From positions 4,012,828-4,076,827 of the forward strand of contig NC_134366.1 of assembly GCF_035582795.1 (NCBI RefSeq): DNA of 64,000 nucleotides, written 5' to 3'. This DNA is from Mycteria americana. Its lineage: Eukaryota > Chordata > Aves > Ciconiiformes > Ciconiidae. The translations under genes were made by a program, and so were the position numbers. Shown here piece by piece: positions 12,745-25,860 of this stretch; position 1 is the first letter of the stretch; each line of letters opens with the position of its first letter. A model generated the notes under the pieces. That model was not told the origin of the DNA. It saw only the letters and a program-made list of their open reading frames with translations, and did not search any database.

Positions 12745-15699
12745 TTATACTTATTTGTATTTATATTTATATTTATATTTATATTTATATTTATATTTAT
12801 ATTTATATTTATTTATCTACTTTTAGCAGCAAATAGTTCACAGACCCAGGGATCCCAGCTTTGTTCAGCCTTGCAGGCAGTGCAGTGACTCATTCTAGTC
12901 TTCTGCAATACCTCCTTTCTTTTAGGCTCTCCTCAAGGCAGAAAAAGCATGTAAATGAATGGGTCTGGTTTGTAGTTTGTTTATTCAGTTTTCATGAGCA
13001 GCCAGATGTGGGAGTATTCCTTATCCTTCTTCTTCTTGGGATTGTCAAACTCCCATTTTTTAACTCAGGGTTAAAACCAGCAAAATAGGCTGGAAGAGAG
13101 AGATGAAATGTTTATTCAGGTCCTCCGAGTAATATCCTTTAGGGTGACTCATTTAAGGCCCTTGAGTTTGGAAATACTGGCTTTAGCGCTTCCGAACTCC
13201 AGTTTCTCCTCTCCTTGCACCTGCCTGGTTTAGTGCATGGACAGATTGTGTCCTCAGATGTCTGTCTCCTCTTCCCACATGCAAATGTGCAGCCCCTGCT
13301 CCTATTTATTGCATATTGGCCCCACACAGACAGGTATCCTTCATGTTCTGGAATTGCCTAACTTTTGCAGGTTTGACTTTGCAACTTGAAAAGCGGTTTT
13401 GAAATGCAATCGTTTCAGTGGGTAATATCTTAGCCTGTAAAAAAAGGAGATGGAAAAAACAGAACCGCCATCCTGCAGCATCAATCACCCTTCAGGCTCT
13501 AATCCCTCTTCTGCAGCAGGGCTAGGAATCCCTCAAAGAAACAGATTGCAAGATTAAGGAAGAAAAAGCTGCCCTCACTATTGGAACTTGCCCAACCGTT
13601 CTAGAAACACGTTCTTTCTAAAAACATTAGTCTCGAGAGGAAGACTGGGATTGAAAATAATGTCTAGCCCAAATTGTTAAATTTATGAGCAAAAAAGTAA
13701 AACAAAGTGAGCATAGTGTTAAGTAGTGATAGCTGTTGTATGTTTATTAAAAGATTTGGGGCATATTTGTAGGCTTAAATTTAGGCAGCTTTATGGGGCT
13801 ACTATGTTAAGAGCAGAGTTTCTTAGCTCCATCTGTATTCACGGGAGAGAAAGAGAGCCGTGGTTCAGAACAGGAATAATGTAGGATCTCTGCGGTGCTT
13901 CCTGGTACTGTCCCTTTTCTGCTCTCAGCCTGACTTTCATAGCCAAAATATTTTTTGGCAGGGGGGAGAAATGGGATAACACACCGTGATGGTGAATATG
14001 GCATCTTGGGCGCCTAGAGAAAGAGACTGGGAAGGCTTATTTTCTCCTGTGCTTTAAAAAGCAGTCAGGCTTGACTGTCTCTACTCCTGCTAAATACTGC
14101 TGTGCTCTGTGAATAGATCTGTTGATGAGATTTTCAGGTAGATTAGGTGCTAATCAATAATGAAGTAGCATTAAACTGGCACCATCTAGTTACTTATAAC
14201 TGCAGCAAATGTTTTTTTATGAAACTATACTTCGCTCGCGTATATAACCTTAAAGCTTGTGTTAGCACTGTAAGAGCTTAATCCAGTAGTCAGAGAAATA
14301 AATGGAAAGACTTGTTTTGACCTCAGGGGGAGGTGTAGAAAGTTGGAGGAGGTGAAGCCCGGCACAAACAGAGACAACGCTCGTACCAGTGTCGCACAAA
14401 AGGAGAAAGATCTTCGTGAAGCCTCTGTGTGTTCCTTCGCTGCTGGCAAATCCTTTCTCACTTCAGCAGACCACCTCAGAAATTCATTAATTTAACCACA
14501 AAGCACTGAACTAGCATTCGTCACAGCTGTAGACTCATCTGTAACAGTGGCCTTTGGCCTGTCACTAGGGGATGCTTTCTAAGGCATAACAAGCCTTTCC
14601 TCCTGAGGTGGTTGAGGATCTAGTCCAAAGTCATTGGAGAAAATTTGCTGCTTTTCGCTGTCACCAGTGAATGCTGGAACAAGGCCCAAAGTGTTTGGTT
14701 TGTCCAGTAGCTGATCTTGGAGGGTTAGGATGATGTGCTTCTTGGGGACTGACATTTTCACTGAGATTCACTTCACTTAATTTCAGGAGTTGACATTATT
14801 GGTGACCACATCAGAGCTAATTACTTCAGGCTACCTTTATAGTCACTGAGAGGAACAGGCCATGTTAGTACATAGCTTATTGACCTTAAAATGAGACGAA
14901 TTGCTCTTTAAAACTTCTTTTTTCTCTTCTCTGTCTGTGAAGGCAGCTTTTGGTGACTTTGGTGACAGATGTAGATCTTACTTTGTATTCACATTGGTCA
15001 CCAATGGTCAGCGATGAGTGTAATCTCCTGACTTCAATGACCTTTATTGCTCTTCTTCCCTCCCTGCCCAGAAGTCCTCATACCCTCTTCCTACACAAAG
15101 ACCCAACTCACCCAGGATCAGTGGCTTTAATCGTCATGGATGTGTCTTCAAGCTTTGCTTCCAGCTGTCTGTCCCTTGGGGAGCAACCATCCCTCACGGC
15201 TCCCTGGAAGTCTCACATAACCTAGATCATCATCATACCTATACACGGGACCAGAATGATGCCAAGAACATTGAACTCTTTCAGTCTCCACCAGCTATGG
15301 ACTTACAGAAGTGTTACAGTGAAACTGTGGGGTCTGACACTCTGTGATGGTTCAGAGAGGATGAAGAAAGCGTTGGCATGAAGATTGATGTGGGTCATTT
15401 TCTTAACTGTTGCAGTATCAGAGCATGGACAGGTTTCTTAGAGAGAAAACTCTTCCCAGAACTGGGCCTGCATTCCCAAATCACTTAATGCACCTACTCC
15501 CATTAAATCTTTCATGTGCATAGTTGATGTGTACTGATGGCATACTGCGAATTGGAAGTTAGGAAAAGATGTTTCAGCCAGGTCAGACTGGCAGAGATCA
15601 CCGCAATTTTTATCTCTTCTTGTGGCGTGGGGGATTACTGGCTTCTTAGGGTCATCTGGGAGTTTTTAAAAACAATTTCCCTGCTGTTGTGAAGTTCTC
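11691..15699. other. gene-free DNA
   Basis: No exon was recognised. Apart from the A/T-rich microsatellite at 12.7-12.8 kb, nothing stands out. A 60-codon minus-strand frame at 14579-14761 has protein-like composition but no family that I recognise and no splice context. Confidence 0.5.
12692..12815. repeat. compound microsatellite (TATATG)n then (ATTTAT)n
   Basis: About eight to nine hexamer units of TATATG-type at 12692-12743 pass into ATTTAT-type hexamers at 12758-12815. It makes a spurious open frame of alternating tyrosine-valine and phenylalanine-isoleucine residues. Confidence 0.93.
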
Positions 15700-16334
15700 T
15701 GTACTGGGTTTGCATGGCAAGGTTTTGGTAGTGGGGGGGCTACAGAGGTGCTTCTGTGAGAAGCTGCTAGAAGCTTCCCCCATGTCCAACAGAGCCAATG
15801 CCAGCCAGCTCCAAGACATACGCGCTGCTGGCCAAGGCCGAGCCCGTCAGCGACGGTGGTAGTGCCTCTGTGATAAGACATTTAGGAAGGGGAAAAAGTT
15901 GCTGTGCAGCCGCAATTGCAACTGGAGAGAGGAGTGAGAATATGTGAGAGAAACAACTCTTTTTATGGGGGGAAGGAGCAGCAGAGACAACGTGTGATGA
16001 ACTGACGTCAACCCCCACTCCCCATCCCCCTGCGCTGCTGGGGGGAAGGAGGTAGCGAAAATCAGGAGTAAAGTTAAGCCTGGGAAGAAGGGAGGGGTGA
16101 GGGGAAGGTGTTTTAAGATTTAGTTTTTATTTTCTCATTATTCTACTCTGATTTTGATTGGTAATACATTAAACTAATTTGCCTGTGACGGTAATTGGTG
16201 AGTGATCTCTCCCTGTCCTTATCTCGACCCACGAGCCTTTTGTTATATTTTCTCTCCCCTGTCCAGCTGAGGAGGGGGAGTGATAGAGTGGCTTTGGTGG
16301 GCACCTGGCATCCAGCCAGGGTCAACCCACCACA
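15700..16334 (+). mobile_element. solo LTR-like element of an avian endogenous retrovirus
   Basis: The segment starts TGTACTGGGTTTGCATGGCA and ends GGGTCAACCCACCACA, giving TG...CA termini. I recognise the sequence as a widespread avian LTR, especially the 3' part with ctcgacccacgagcc and the ggcatccagccagggtcaac end. A TATA-like catttaggaa near 15880 and an attaaa at about 16169 fit a promoter and polyadenylation signal. The copy seems shortened in its middle compared with the version I remember. Flanks ttctc and acctc agree at only three of five bases, so a target-site duplication is not proven. No gag, pol or env sequence is attached. The class (ERVL or ERVK) was not resolved. Confidence 0.75.
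16003..16010. promoter_or_regulatory. consensus CRE octamer inside the LTR
   Basis: A perfect palindromic TGACGTCA lies in the 3' half of the LTR. It is the canonical binding site for CREB/ATF factors. An eight-base match can occur by chance; whether it is used is unknown. Confidence 0.5.
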
Positions 16335-17253
16335 ACCTCTTACTCTTTTCTTATGCACGTTATACTAGCCTTTTATCTTTTTAGTACAAGATAAACCCCT
16401 TAAGTTTGTGATAGATTTTTGGAAGTGTCTCTAGTGTACGGCACGTGTGGACCTTGTGGAAAAGGACATGTATGTGATGGCTGTCTATGGTTGTGGGAAA
16501 CTAGACACCGGGTTCCACATGGTCGTCACTGATTTTAAATTCCTATGCTCAAGTGACACCGCTGTTTTTTTACAAAGCAGTGCAGATCTCAGACACATCT
16601 GTGCTCTTTGGTTCCAGAGCTTCCTGAAGGTGAAAGCCCAGCCCAACATGAAGTCCAGCAGGCTGGTGTGCAGCTGATGGTTAAGCCTGTGTAGGTACTC
16701 TACGAGTAAGCATCTCTAAGGAGTGGCACCAGACTTAGCTGGTCACACATTACAGTCACTTCTATATTTGGAGGGTCTAAGGCAATCCCATTAAATTCCC
16801 AACAAAAGCAGTAGACAGCAGCCAATTAACTTGTGCCTGCTCATTTAAATGACAGATCAGCAGAATCAACCCATGGTCAGTCTTGAAAGGTTTTATTGGC
16901 AGAAGTCAAATGCATTGGGACCCTGCCACTAACTCAGTCTGTAGACAATCAGTATCAAATGAATAATAACTGTGACAATGAATAAGAGTCATTCTTCAGA
17001 TAATTTCACATTTATAATCAAACATGGCACTAGAGTTAGTAAGATCAGGCATACCGTGTGAGGTCAAAGGTCCCACCAGCCCAGTAGGACCTTATTGGAG
17101 TATCAGATTTATCCCTGGTTGTAAATCCTTTGAAGTCCAGTGTCATAGCACTAATGGTGAACAGTCTGTCATTCACAAAGCGTGGAGGGGAGATGAGGAA
17201 GAGCAGCTGAAATAGCGCTGAGCTCCATACTGACACACGATTCTGCTGCAGAT

Positions 17254-17400
17254 TGTAGGGCTGGAAATGAGCAGAACACTTATCCAGTTTAATCTCTTGT
17301 AATTGCAGATGACTAGATTTTAGCTGTCTAGTTTAGAGACATGCCTGAATAACCTGAAAATAGTTTTTTCTCCATAGTCCACAGCCCCAAATATGCTGTA
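17254..17400 (-). repeat. decayed CR1-like LINE 3' fragment
   Basis: Read on the plus strand, agggctggaaatgag, then cagtttaatctcttgta, atgcctgaataacctg and ctccatagtccacagcc follow the order of conserved words at the 3' end of old sauropsid CR1-type LINEs read in reverse (ctggaaggga, agtccaatccc, gtctaacctg, gattccacagcc). Heavily mutated, so family and limits are approximate. Confidence 0.4.
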
Positions 17401-20400
17401 GCGTCATGCAACACACTTGACATATTCTCATGGTGCCTTTAAATGCAGTGAGTTGGTCTGTTTTATATGTGTACCTGAAAATGTCAGTCATCCTTCTGGA
17501 GGAATTTAGCTTCTGTCATTTTCGCCTTGTAGCAGAGGGATGGCTAAACTGACCTCTCCAGATCTAATCCAACTCTCTTTTCAAAGGTCCCAAACCACCG
17601 ATGTGAACAAGCATTTCTGAGGCATTTTTTAAGGCAGATTTTTTTTCCTGTGTAGAGAACTAGGCATCATTTAAGGCATATTTTCAGGTTTAAAAGAAGG
17701 GTGCAGATCAGTGAGGTCTGCCCATACCCAAACGAGCAATTTGGGAATCACTGCTGTCCTGTGCACTAATCCAGGAGAGGTGCCTATCATCAGAAATAGA
17801 AAATGAATTAGGACAGAATCAGCTCATAGTACTGGAAGGGCACTTTTCATAACCACCTCGCTCTTTTTTTATTTATTGCTTTTCCTCCCCTCTGCTTTAA
17901 TAGTCTGGTTGCCTTTCTTTTAAGCTTCCCTTCTGCCTGTTGAGAAACAGGTGCTGAGAGAAAAATTATTTTGCCTGAAAGTTTTGGGGTGATTTTTCAC
18001 CTAGGGCAATATCGCTGTTGTCACTTTCTCTCAAGAAGCCAGGGCAAAAGGTCTGTTTGCTGTTCCATGTACCAGGAAAGGAGGAAACTTCCTAGCATCA
18101 GGGGAAAGCTTAGACTTCAACAGCCTTCAACCAGAAAAGGCCAAAAGACTTAATACACATGTGCCATTATGGGCTTTTTTTTTTTTCTTTTTCTGTGAAA
18201 AGTTTCTACGCTATAGCTCATGCATTCTAAAGGATTTTAGAGAAGTGTAGATTCATTCTGCCACTTGCCATCTAGGCTATCGCTTGTCTCCCAGACCAAA
18301 GATATCATAAAAAGATGATGGTTCCCCTACAACTGAAAGCTCCCTGACTTGCTGGGGTGGTAGCTGATGCCCATGAATACTGGTCCAAGGAGTTTTGTCC
18401 AAAGTGACTGAAGGTTGGAGAAAATTCCTGAAAGGAAAGTAATTTTTTTTTTTTTTATATTTGCTATTGTTGCTGGGGTTTGTAAGTCAGGGAATCCAAG
18501 GCTGACTTTGAGGCTAGGTGAGGGTGATGGTTACCCAGCCTCGTAAGAAGCTAGAGGCACCATAAAAACAAATAGGCATATAAAAAAGCAAATGTGGCTA
18601 AAATACTTATTGTCCATTGTACTACTTACCTGATAAAAGAGGAAAATTAACAAGAATAATGGATCTAATTCTATTAGCATTTTCCTAAAGAAATAACACT
18701 TTGATGGGGTAGTACCAATATGAAAGGTACCTCTCCCTGCTCTAGAAAATAGGCTAAAACTGGTTCTGCCAGGACTATTGACAGTCAAGAAGAGCTAGAA
18801 AGGACTCCCGTGCAAGAAACTCAAGTAGGAAACAGGTAGAACTGGGACATCCTTTCATAGGACAGGGGATTGGTCTCAACCCAATTCCTGTAACTCAAAG
18901 TTGCACAAAAAGCAAAATTACAGAGATAAGAGTGAGAATGACTCCTCCATTGAGAAGGAACAGGTGAATTTCAATAATAAAGTTTTTAGATCCCAAAAGG
19001 TCCTTGGAGAAGTGCAACACCTATTCTGAGGTGTTGAAGAACAGGAGGACTTGTACGTTTCTAATGTTGTTTTCTGGAACCTGTAAGAAATTGGTGTGTC
19101 TGTCTGCTTTCTCTGAGAAAGTAACTCTGGAGTGCACATCTTTGGGAAAGTCAGGAACCAGCGTGTTGATGTGTACATGCTGCTTAACATGAATGGTACA
19201 GTCTTATAGAGGCCTAATACAACTGACATACCCGCGTGTGGAGTGAAAACACCTTTTGATGAAGTGCCATAAAATCATCCTGTGTGGTAGCACTCATTGC
19301 AACAGAGCTCCTCCTCTGCTTGTCAAGTTCTTCTTTCTCCATCTTAATTCACCTTCTAGTCAGAGGAAAAATTCACTATTGAATGCTTTTATTTCAATAA
19401 AACTCATTCATTTAGTCCATTTCAGTGAACTAAAAAAGGACGGCTTTGCATGTCTCTGTGTGCCTAGATCATCCCAGTGTCCGTGGATCAGAAGGCTTTA
19501 TTATTAATGGATGTAAAATGAATTAATAACAAAGCCTTCAAATGCACCTCTGCAACGGTCCCAGGAGTAAGAACGCTGTGTTTCTCAGTCTGAACCAGGT
19601 ATTGTACAGAGTTCAGGGAAATGAAAAAAAAAAAACCAACAAAAAACCCCAACCAAAATCTACCCTATAAAAAGCTATCTGATCTGTTTGCACATTAGGT
19701 CATATTTAAGCAAGCTGCCATGACTTAGACAAATGGTCTCATTTGTCCAGATGTTTGCACAGAAAACAACACTGGTCTGGCCAGCCAGCAGAAATGTTCC
19801 TTTATGTCGGTGACTGTAACAGGACAAATAAAAATAGCTTTTTGCCGCAAACACGGACCCACTCTTGGTTATCTCAGAGGTCAATGGTGATCTGTGAATG
19901 GCTCTTCACAGCCCCCATTTCTCTGTCTTTTTGCTTGGTAGACAAATATCTAACATTCCTAAAAGGTGCTGTGAAAAGGTGCCCTGGGGTAAAGGGGAGA
20001 TAATTGCAGCAAGAGCCCAGAGCAGGGGCGGGGAGGGGGGGGTGCCGGGGATGAATGAAAACAGAGGGACAAAGAAATGGTGAAACATGGTTGGCCTTTT
20101 ATAGCTTTGACTGCAAGCTTGCTCTGTACTTGGAGTGTCTTTTAATTCTTTTTTCCAATAGATTTCAAGCTTAGCACTACTAGCAGCCATGATTCAGCCA
20201 CAGCTTGCTACCCCTGGGTCAAGACTTTAACAGCGACACTCTCTGAATTTCTGCATGATCTAGAAGTTGCTCTAAATGCCACCATTCACCGGCAAACTGG
20301 GAAATATCTAATTTTTAAGTGTCTGACTTCCAGCTGGCTTTTTTGGCGGTGTGTTTGTGGAAATGTTCCTGGAAGGCAATATGGAAAATTTAACTTTTTC

Positions 20401-23400
20401 CTGCAGAATCAGAAAGTTTATCTGTAAGGTCATAAGGTGTCCTAGGCCATTTCTCTCAGGGGCAGGCAATGAGCCCTTGACCCTTCTATTTAGTAGCACA
20501 GACATAAGCATGCCAATGAGGGCACTGGTGAGGTTGCACAGTCAGCTTCTTCCCCAGCAGGAGCACCTTTCTCCATCCGTGCTTCCCTCTTTGACACCCC
20601 ATAGCTTTGTGGACACCACGCAGTTACACCCTGTGATGGTTTTTTGGAGTCCAGAGCTGGTTTGGAGAAGCATCATCAGCACCAATGGGGGATGCTGCGA
20701 GGAAAAGGGGCAGCAGGGAAAGGCAAAGCAGGACTATGGCCATTTTTGCTACATAAAGACTGCTTAAGGTGGCTGACCCTTTTGCACAGTATGTTCCTAG
20801 ACAGTAAGAGGAACTGAGCTAGGAGAAAAAAATCCCAGCAACAAATCCGTCTTCTGTTGCATGAAGTCCTCATCTGGCTTTGGTGTTTTAAGTGCGATAA
20901 CTCGACTATGCAAGGTCATAATCTCTGAGGGCAGCCACTTCACTCCCTCTCGTGCCATCTCTTGTGGTTATGAGCAGTGACATAATGTGCAAGAGTGTTT
21001 ACGTCCTGCTTAAGAGTAACAGTCTACTGAAAGTAAAACATAGGAAAAAATGCAAGTCTAGCACTGTCACTTAAATTCTTTGAAAACAATAAGCAAGGAA
21101 ATAAAATTAATATATTTCCATGTTACTCACCTGCAGTTCAACTTGAATTGGGGGGGATGAGACTGGCTCTGAAAATCATGTTAAAAATGCAGGTGGCAGT
21201 GGCTAACCATTCCCTGTCCCATCAGGAGCTAGCAGCACTTGCTATTAGTTGCCTTTTCCAGACAGTCATTCAGAAGGTGCAGGAACAAATGGTTTGAGCC
21301 TTAGTGAAGAAGGTAAAGGCAGTACCTTTGTGTCCAGGAAGATGGAGGCAGTGGAGAAGGTGGAGGAAATCAGTAGGTTTGTGAACATCCTTAGACCTTA
21401 GAAGCTATATCTTCAGCTGTGGTCCTGTTCCTCCCACAGTGGCAGCTTTATCAGGAGTTTGAGGTAAGTTTTTTTCTGTTTGGGAGCTTGGAAACCATAG
21501 TGTTGCCCTTGGACTATACTGACTTGTCCCTTGTTGCTACCAGTAAATTATGATTCAGATCAATATATTGTGTACCCACAGAAAAAAGACTCCTTGTTAT
21601 GTAGCGCTTACAGTCACAATAAATCAAGATATGCAACAGCGGGTGAATTGCCCTGCCCTAGCATTAGACATCGCCACTGCTGACATCTCCAGCTGAGATA
21701 GTCCCAGTAAACCCTTTGTATTCAAGGCGAGAAATAGACAGTTTGGGTGAGATTTTCAGCTGCCTAAACACAGGCTTGAAGAGTCATAGTAGATGCTGTG
21801 GGGTTTTCTTCCAGGAGTACAGTTGTCCTTACAAAGTGATGTGTATGTGATGCAAGTCCTGTGTTACATCTTCTGTTCCCATGTAGACATCTACAACACT
21901 TTGAGGGTCTCACGTGGCATTAGACACAACAGAGTCCTGCTAATGTGTAATTAATCTGGTGTAATTGAGCTGTCTACTTGAGATGAAAGGATTATATTGC
22001 TGGTGCATTGCTTATATTGACCAAATCTCCCGTGACTATAAAGAGAGCTTCACCATAAAAGTGCAATCCAGGAAATCAAAACAACATTATTTCAGCTTCA
22101 ATAGATTAATAGTAAAGTTGAAATTTGGGTCTAGGAAGTTTGCCGTTCTTAGCCAGTTTCACAGCCCCTGAGCTACGTTGCTTCAGTTTTTGGTGGTCAT
22201 GAAATTCATATGTGAGGAAGTGCCCCAATAGAACTCTACATTTGAGAGTAAGCGGAGAGAAACACACATCTCTTGCCACACGTGCAGAAGGAAAAATGGA
22301 GCAAGCAAAGGTCTGATTTGTTGTTGCTCCCATCCGGAGGGTAAACCTGACATTTCTATCTGCCAATAGCAATTTATTGTGAAGCAGACCCTCAGGGAAG
22401 GTTTCTCCATGCTAAATCAACCAGCAAAAGAAATGAACCTTGTGTTACAACCATATAAGAAACTTAATCACAGTCTACATGCCTGGGTGCATAAATAATT
22501 TAAATACATGCAGCTGTAATGTCAATATATTAAACCAAAACCTCCCAAACAGCCCCGTGAAAAACAAAAATCAATACTCCGTTAGTAAAGAAACTGAATA
22601 TATGTAAGTGCAGGTTTGTTCTCATTTGATCTTCGGGCAGAGAAAGAACTTTTTATGACCTACAAGGAAAATTACTGTGTTAATGATCATCTGGTGGGTG
22701 TTCTATTCCAGCTAATATCTCTTTACTGGAGCCATGGTCAAATTCACTCTCTGCTGAACACACATTGCCCAAAAAATTGTTCTAAAGAGTACTGTCAATG
22801 AGCCAAGGTCAGAAGTTTTATGTATATTACTGGAAGTAGCAAATGTTTTCTCTACTTTTTTTGAAAAATTCTGGATTTATATTTTACTTACAACCTTCAC
22901 TAAGTGCTAATGTAGTAAGCATAATTATGTTCTTAACAACAGCAATGTCCTTTCTGGTCATAAGCGTATTTTTATATTATAATACTCAAGGTTTCCATAC
23001 ACTGTGGTCACAAAAAACCTCTTATTACAAGAATTTGTATTCAATATTAATATAGAACATAAACAAACAACAATTACATATGTTTTTAAGGAAAGAATAT
23101 TGGATATACTGTGAGGTGTGCAGGTGTGTATTTCAAGCAAAACTATAATTGTTGCCGCTTTCCTCCTCCAGCTTTGAACTGAAATGAGTTTGTGTAGCAC
23201 CTTCCTCTTCATCATCATATCTTTTTATTGGTTTTTCCTCCCACAATACATGTTTTTGTTCACAAGAGCTTGTTACTAATTTTTGTCTTCACTGATTTGA
23301 AAGGAACCAGAGTAGCTGTTTCTCAGAAGGTCAAGGAGAGCTTTGGGTGCTGGTGATCCATCCATGGATTGAACGACCAGGTTCCGCTTGGCAACACCTC

Positions 23401-25689
23401 TGTAGTCATCACCTTAGACCTTTGCAGAACAGTTCACATCCATTGGGCATGTCTAAATGCTTTCTTTACAGTTTGCATGCAATACATTCTGGGAGAGGAG
23501 GTCTTTGCATGGTGGACATTTTACCCCTTTCAAACAGAAGAATCGGTAATTTCAACGTCTGCTCTGTCTTCTAGTTTCCAAAGTCCTAAATCAGACAATC
23601 TGGGGTTATTTAAGTGTATTATGTCTCTCAGTTGCCTCAGTTTATCTGCTGCACCTGGACAGATGAATTTCCCCCTAAACCGAATTAACTACGTTGACAA
23701 GAGCTCCCTAGAAAGGAGTTCAAATGGGTGGCTCTGACATTAACAACTGCATAATAGATACATAAAACCGGGTGAGAGGAATTTCACCCAGAAAGTCAAT
23801 ACTACAAATAACAATTGCTGTTTGCTTTCTGGTTATAAAGCTGACAATAGTTTTTCACACTCTGGCCCACTTCGCAGAGAGAAAACAGTGATGTCCTACG
23901 TGCAATGAAATGTAGTTTTTCAACTTCTTGTCTCCGCAGAGAGACAACGGCTTTATGGAGAGAGACATTGGGTGGAAGGTTTTTCCACATTTGGTGGCTA
24001 AATTCAACCTGCGGTTGAAAGGGGTCTATCAGATACATTCTCCCAGCTGATGCTAGGAATTTGTATCTGCCCCGTTAAATTATATGAAGAAAGCAAACCT
24101 ATTTAACTGAAATGCTCTCATCTGAGGAGGTCAGAACAGGTTTAAATGGGATTTCAGAATAAACGGGAGTTAGAATAATGGGAATCTATATGGTCCACCT
24201 CACCAAGTTGTACTGTATCATTTTTAATTTGCTTTCCTTTTGGTTCACGAAAAGAAAAAACTTTGGTAATGAGTTTCTGCAGCCAGATTCTCTGTACCAT
24301 AGTGAGGACTCTGTCATTTATCTTCATTGCTGAAGTGCTTCATACCTGCGTGTCATACTACACTTCACCAGCACTTTGCAAATCCTTTGCTTTTTCAAGT
24401 ACTTGTTTTTCTTCTGACAAGAGATGTTCTAGCTGAGCGTGTGTGATCCACTTGGAAACCATCTCAAAAGCTCCCTAGAAATTTCTCCCTTGCCGGAGTA
24501 ATTACTACTTTGCTCTTTGTCTTAATAACACCTAAAAAGCTTTTTCACTGTGAACAGGCTGTAGCACTTCAGATAATATTGAATCTAAAGAATTTCACTC
24601 TTGTTCAAGGCTTGGGCAACTTCCAGAACTGGAATATTACTATGGATCTGAGCAGCTGTCTACAGAATGTTCCATTAATTTGCATTCTGCAGTGTAATTA
24701 GATTGGCATTTAAATAATGAGGGTTGCTGAATTATATATATCTTTCGCTGATGTTAGGAAAGGTGCCCATTGACTCTTACCTCTGCTTAGCTCCACAGAT
24801 GCAACCCTTGTGCTTCTAATCTGCCACAGAAATTATGTGTATTATTATAAACTATATACAAATTAATCATCATGTACATAGAAGAAGTGAGCTAATGTAG
24901 TAGGACATTGCAGCAACCAGAATTAATTTTGATCACCATTTTGGAAACTGGGAACTACCACGTAGTTTGGAAACTACCCACGTAGAAATATTATTGTAGA
25001 TAAACTAACTCTGCTAAGCCTTCCAGTAAGTTTAATTTTACTTACAAGTTGCCACATTAGACAGTAGAGGTTACTAACCTAGCCCATACAATATTCTGAG
25101 GGTGGCTCAGACTCCAGCTCTTTGGGTTGTGCTGTTTTGTATAATGTCATGCTTTGTTTCAATATCTTAAGTCTTTCCTAGCTTGAATAAATGTCCAATT
25201 TCAGTTGTGAATTAGACAAACCTGTAATGTCCTACACAAGTAAAGAAGATTGTGCATCTATAAGATTTACCATTTGCAAAATTTACTGAAACAGAGCACA
25301 ACTCCCCAGGCTGGTGATTAGAACTGACCAGGCTGGGAAAGGGATGGGAGAGCACGAGCACGTGAGCCCCAGTTTCTTCCAATTATAGAAAGTCATAACA
25401 GCGCAACTGGAAAGAGCTGAGGGATTTCAAATTCTTCTGTTTAATACCCTAGTAAATAAATTAGTCTAATTCAACTATGCACAATGTAAAAGGACTCAGT
25501 CTTGAAGATCCAACCTGTTGCTCTCACCCTACCTAGTTGCTCTGGCTGTAAGGTGGATTGGTGGAAGGGAGGCAGTGCTGTCTTCTTTTCTTGTGAGTGT
25601 ATTTGAGTTTATCTTGAATTTTTCTTCTCCTTTTTTTTTTAATAATTTCAAATGTTAGAAGTGAAATGTTCCATTTCATATCACAGTTT

Positions 25690-25860
25690 GTTTGTTTTTT
25701 GTTTTTTTTTTCCCAAATGGTATTTTTATGTTTCTCCTTTCAGGGGAAAAAACCCATAACCTGTCTGTTTTAACATTTTGTTCAAAGTAGACCATAGGGT
25801 TTTTTGTTTGGTTTTTTTTTTTTTTCCCCCCAAAATAAACCATGGGGTTTTTTTTCCTTC
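25690..25860. repeat. T-rich tract with a tandemly repeated 'accat-ggggtttttt' unit
   Basis: Several runs of 8-14 T alternate with accatagggtttttt and accatggggtttttt, so a unit of about 55-60 bases seems to be duplicated. Read on the minus strand it gives a repeated NPMVYF peptide frame, which I take to be an artefact. Confidence 0.6.

Noticed and set aside
12640..12888. 82-codon frame of alternating Tyr-Val and Phe-Ile
   Set aside because: It is a translation of the TATATG and ATTTAT hexamer microsatellite, not a protein.
14579..14761. 60-codon minus-strand frame with protein-like composition
   Set aside because: No family recognised, no splice sites in a sensible place, and the length is within chance for this window.
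15695..16339. Target-site duplication of the LTR
   Set aside because: Flanking ttctc and acctc agree at only three of five positions, which is not enough to claim it.
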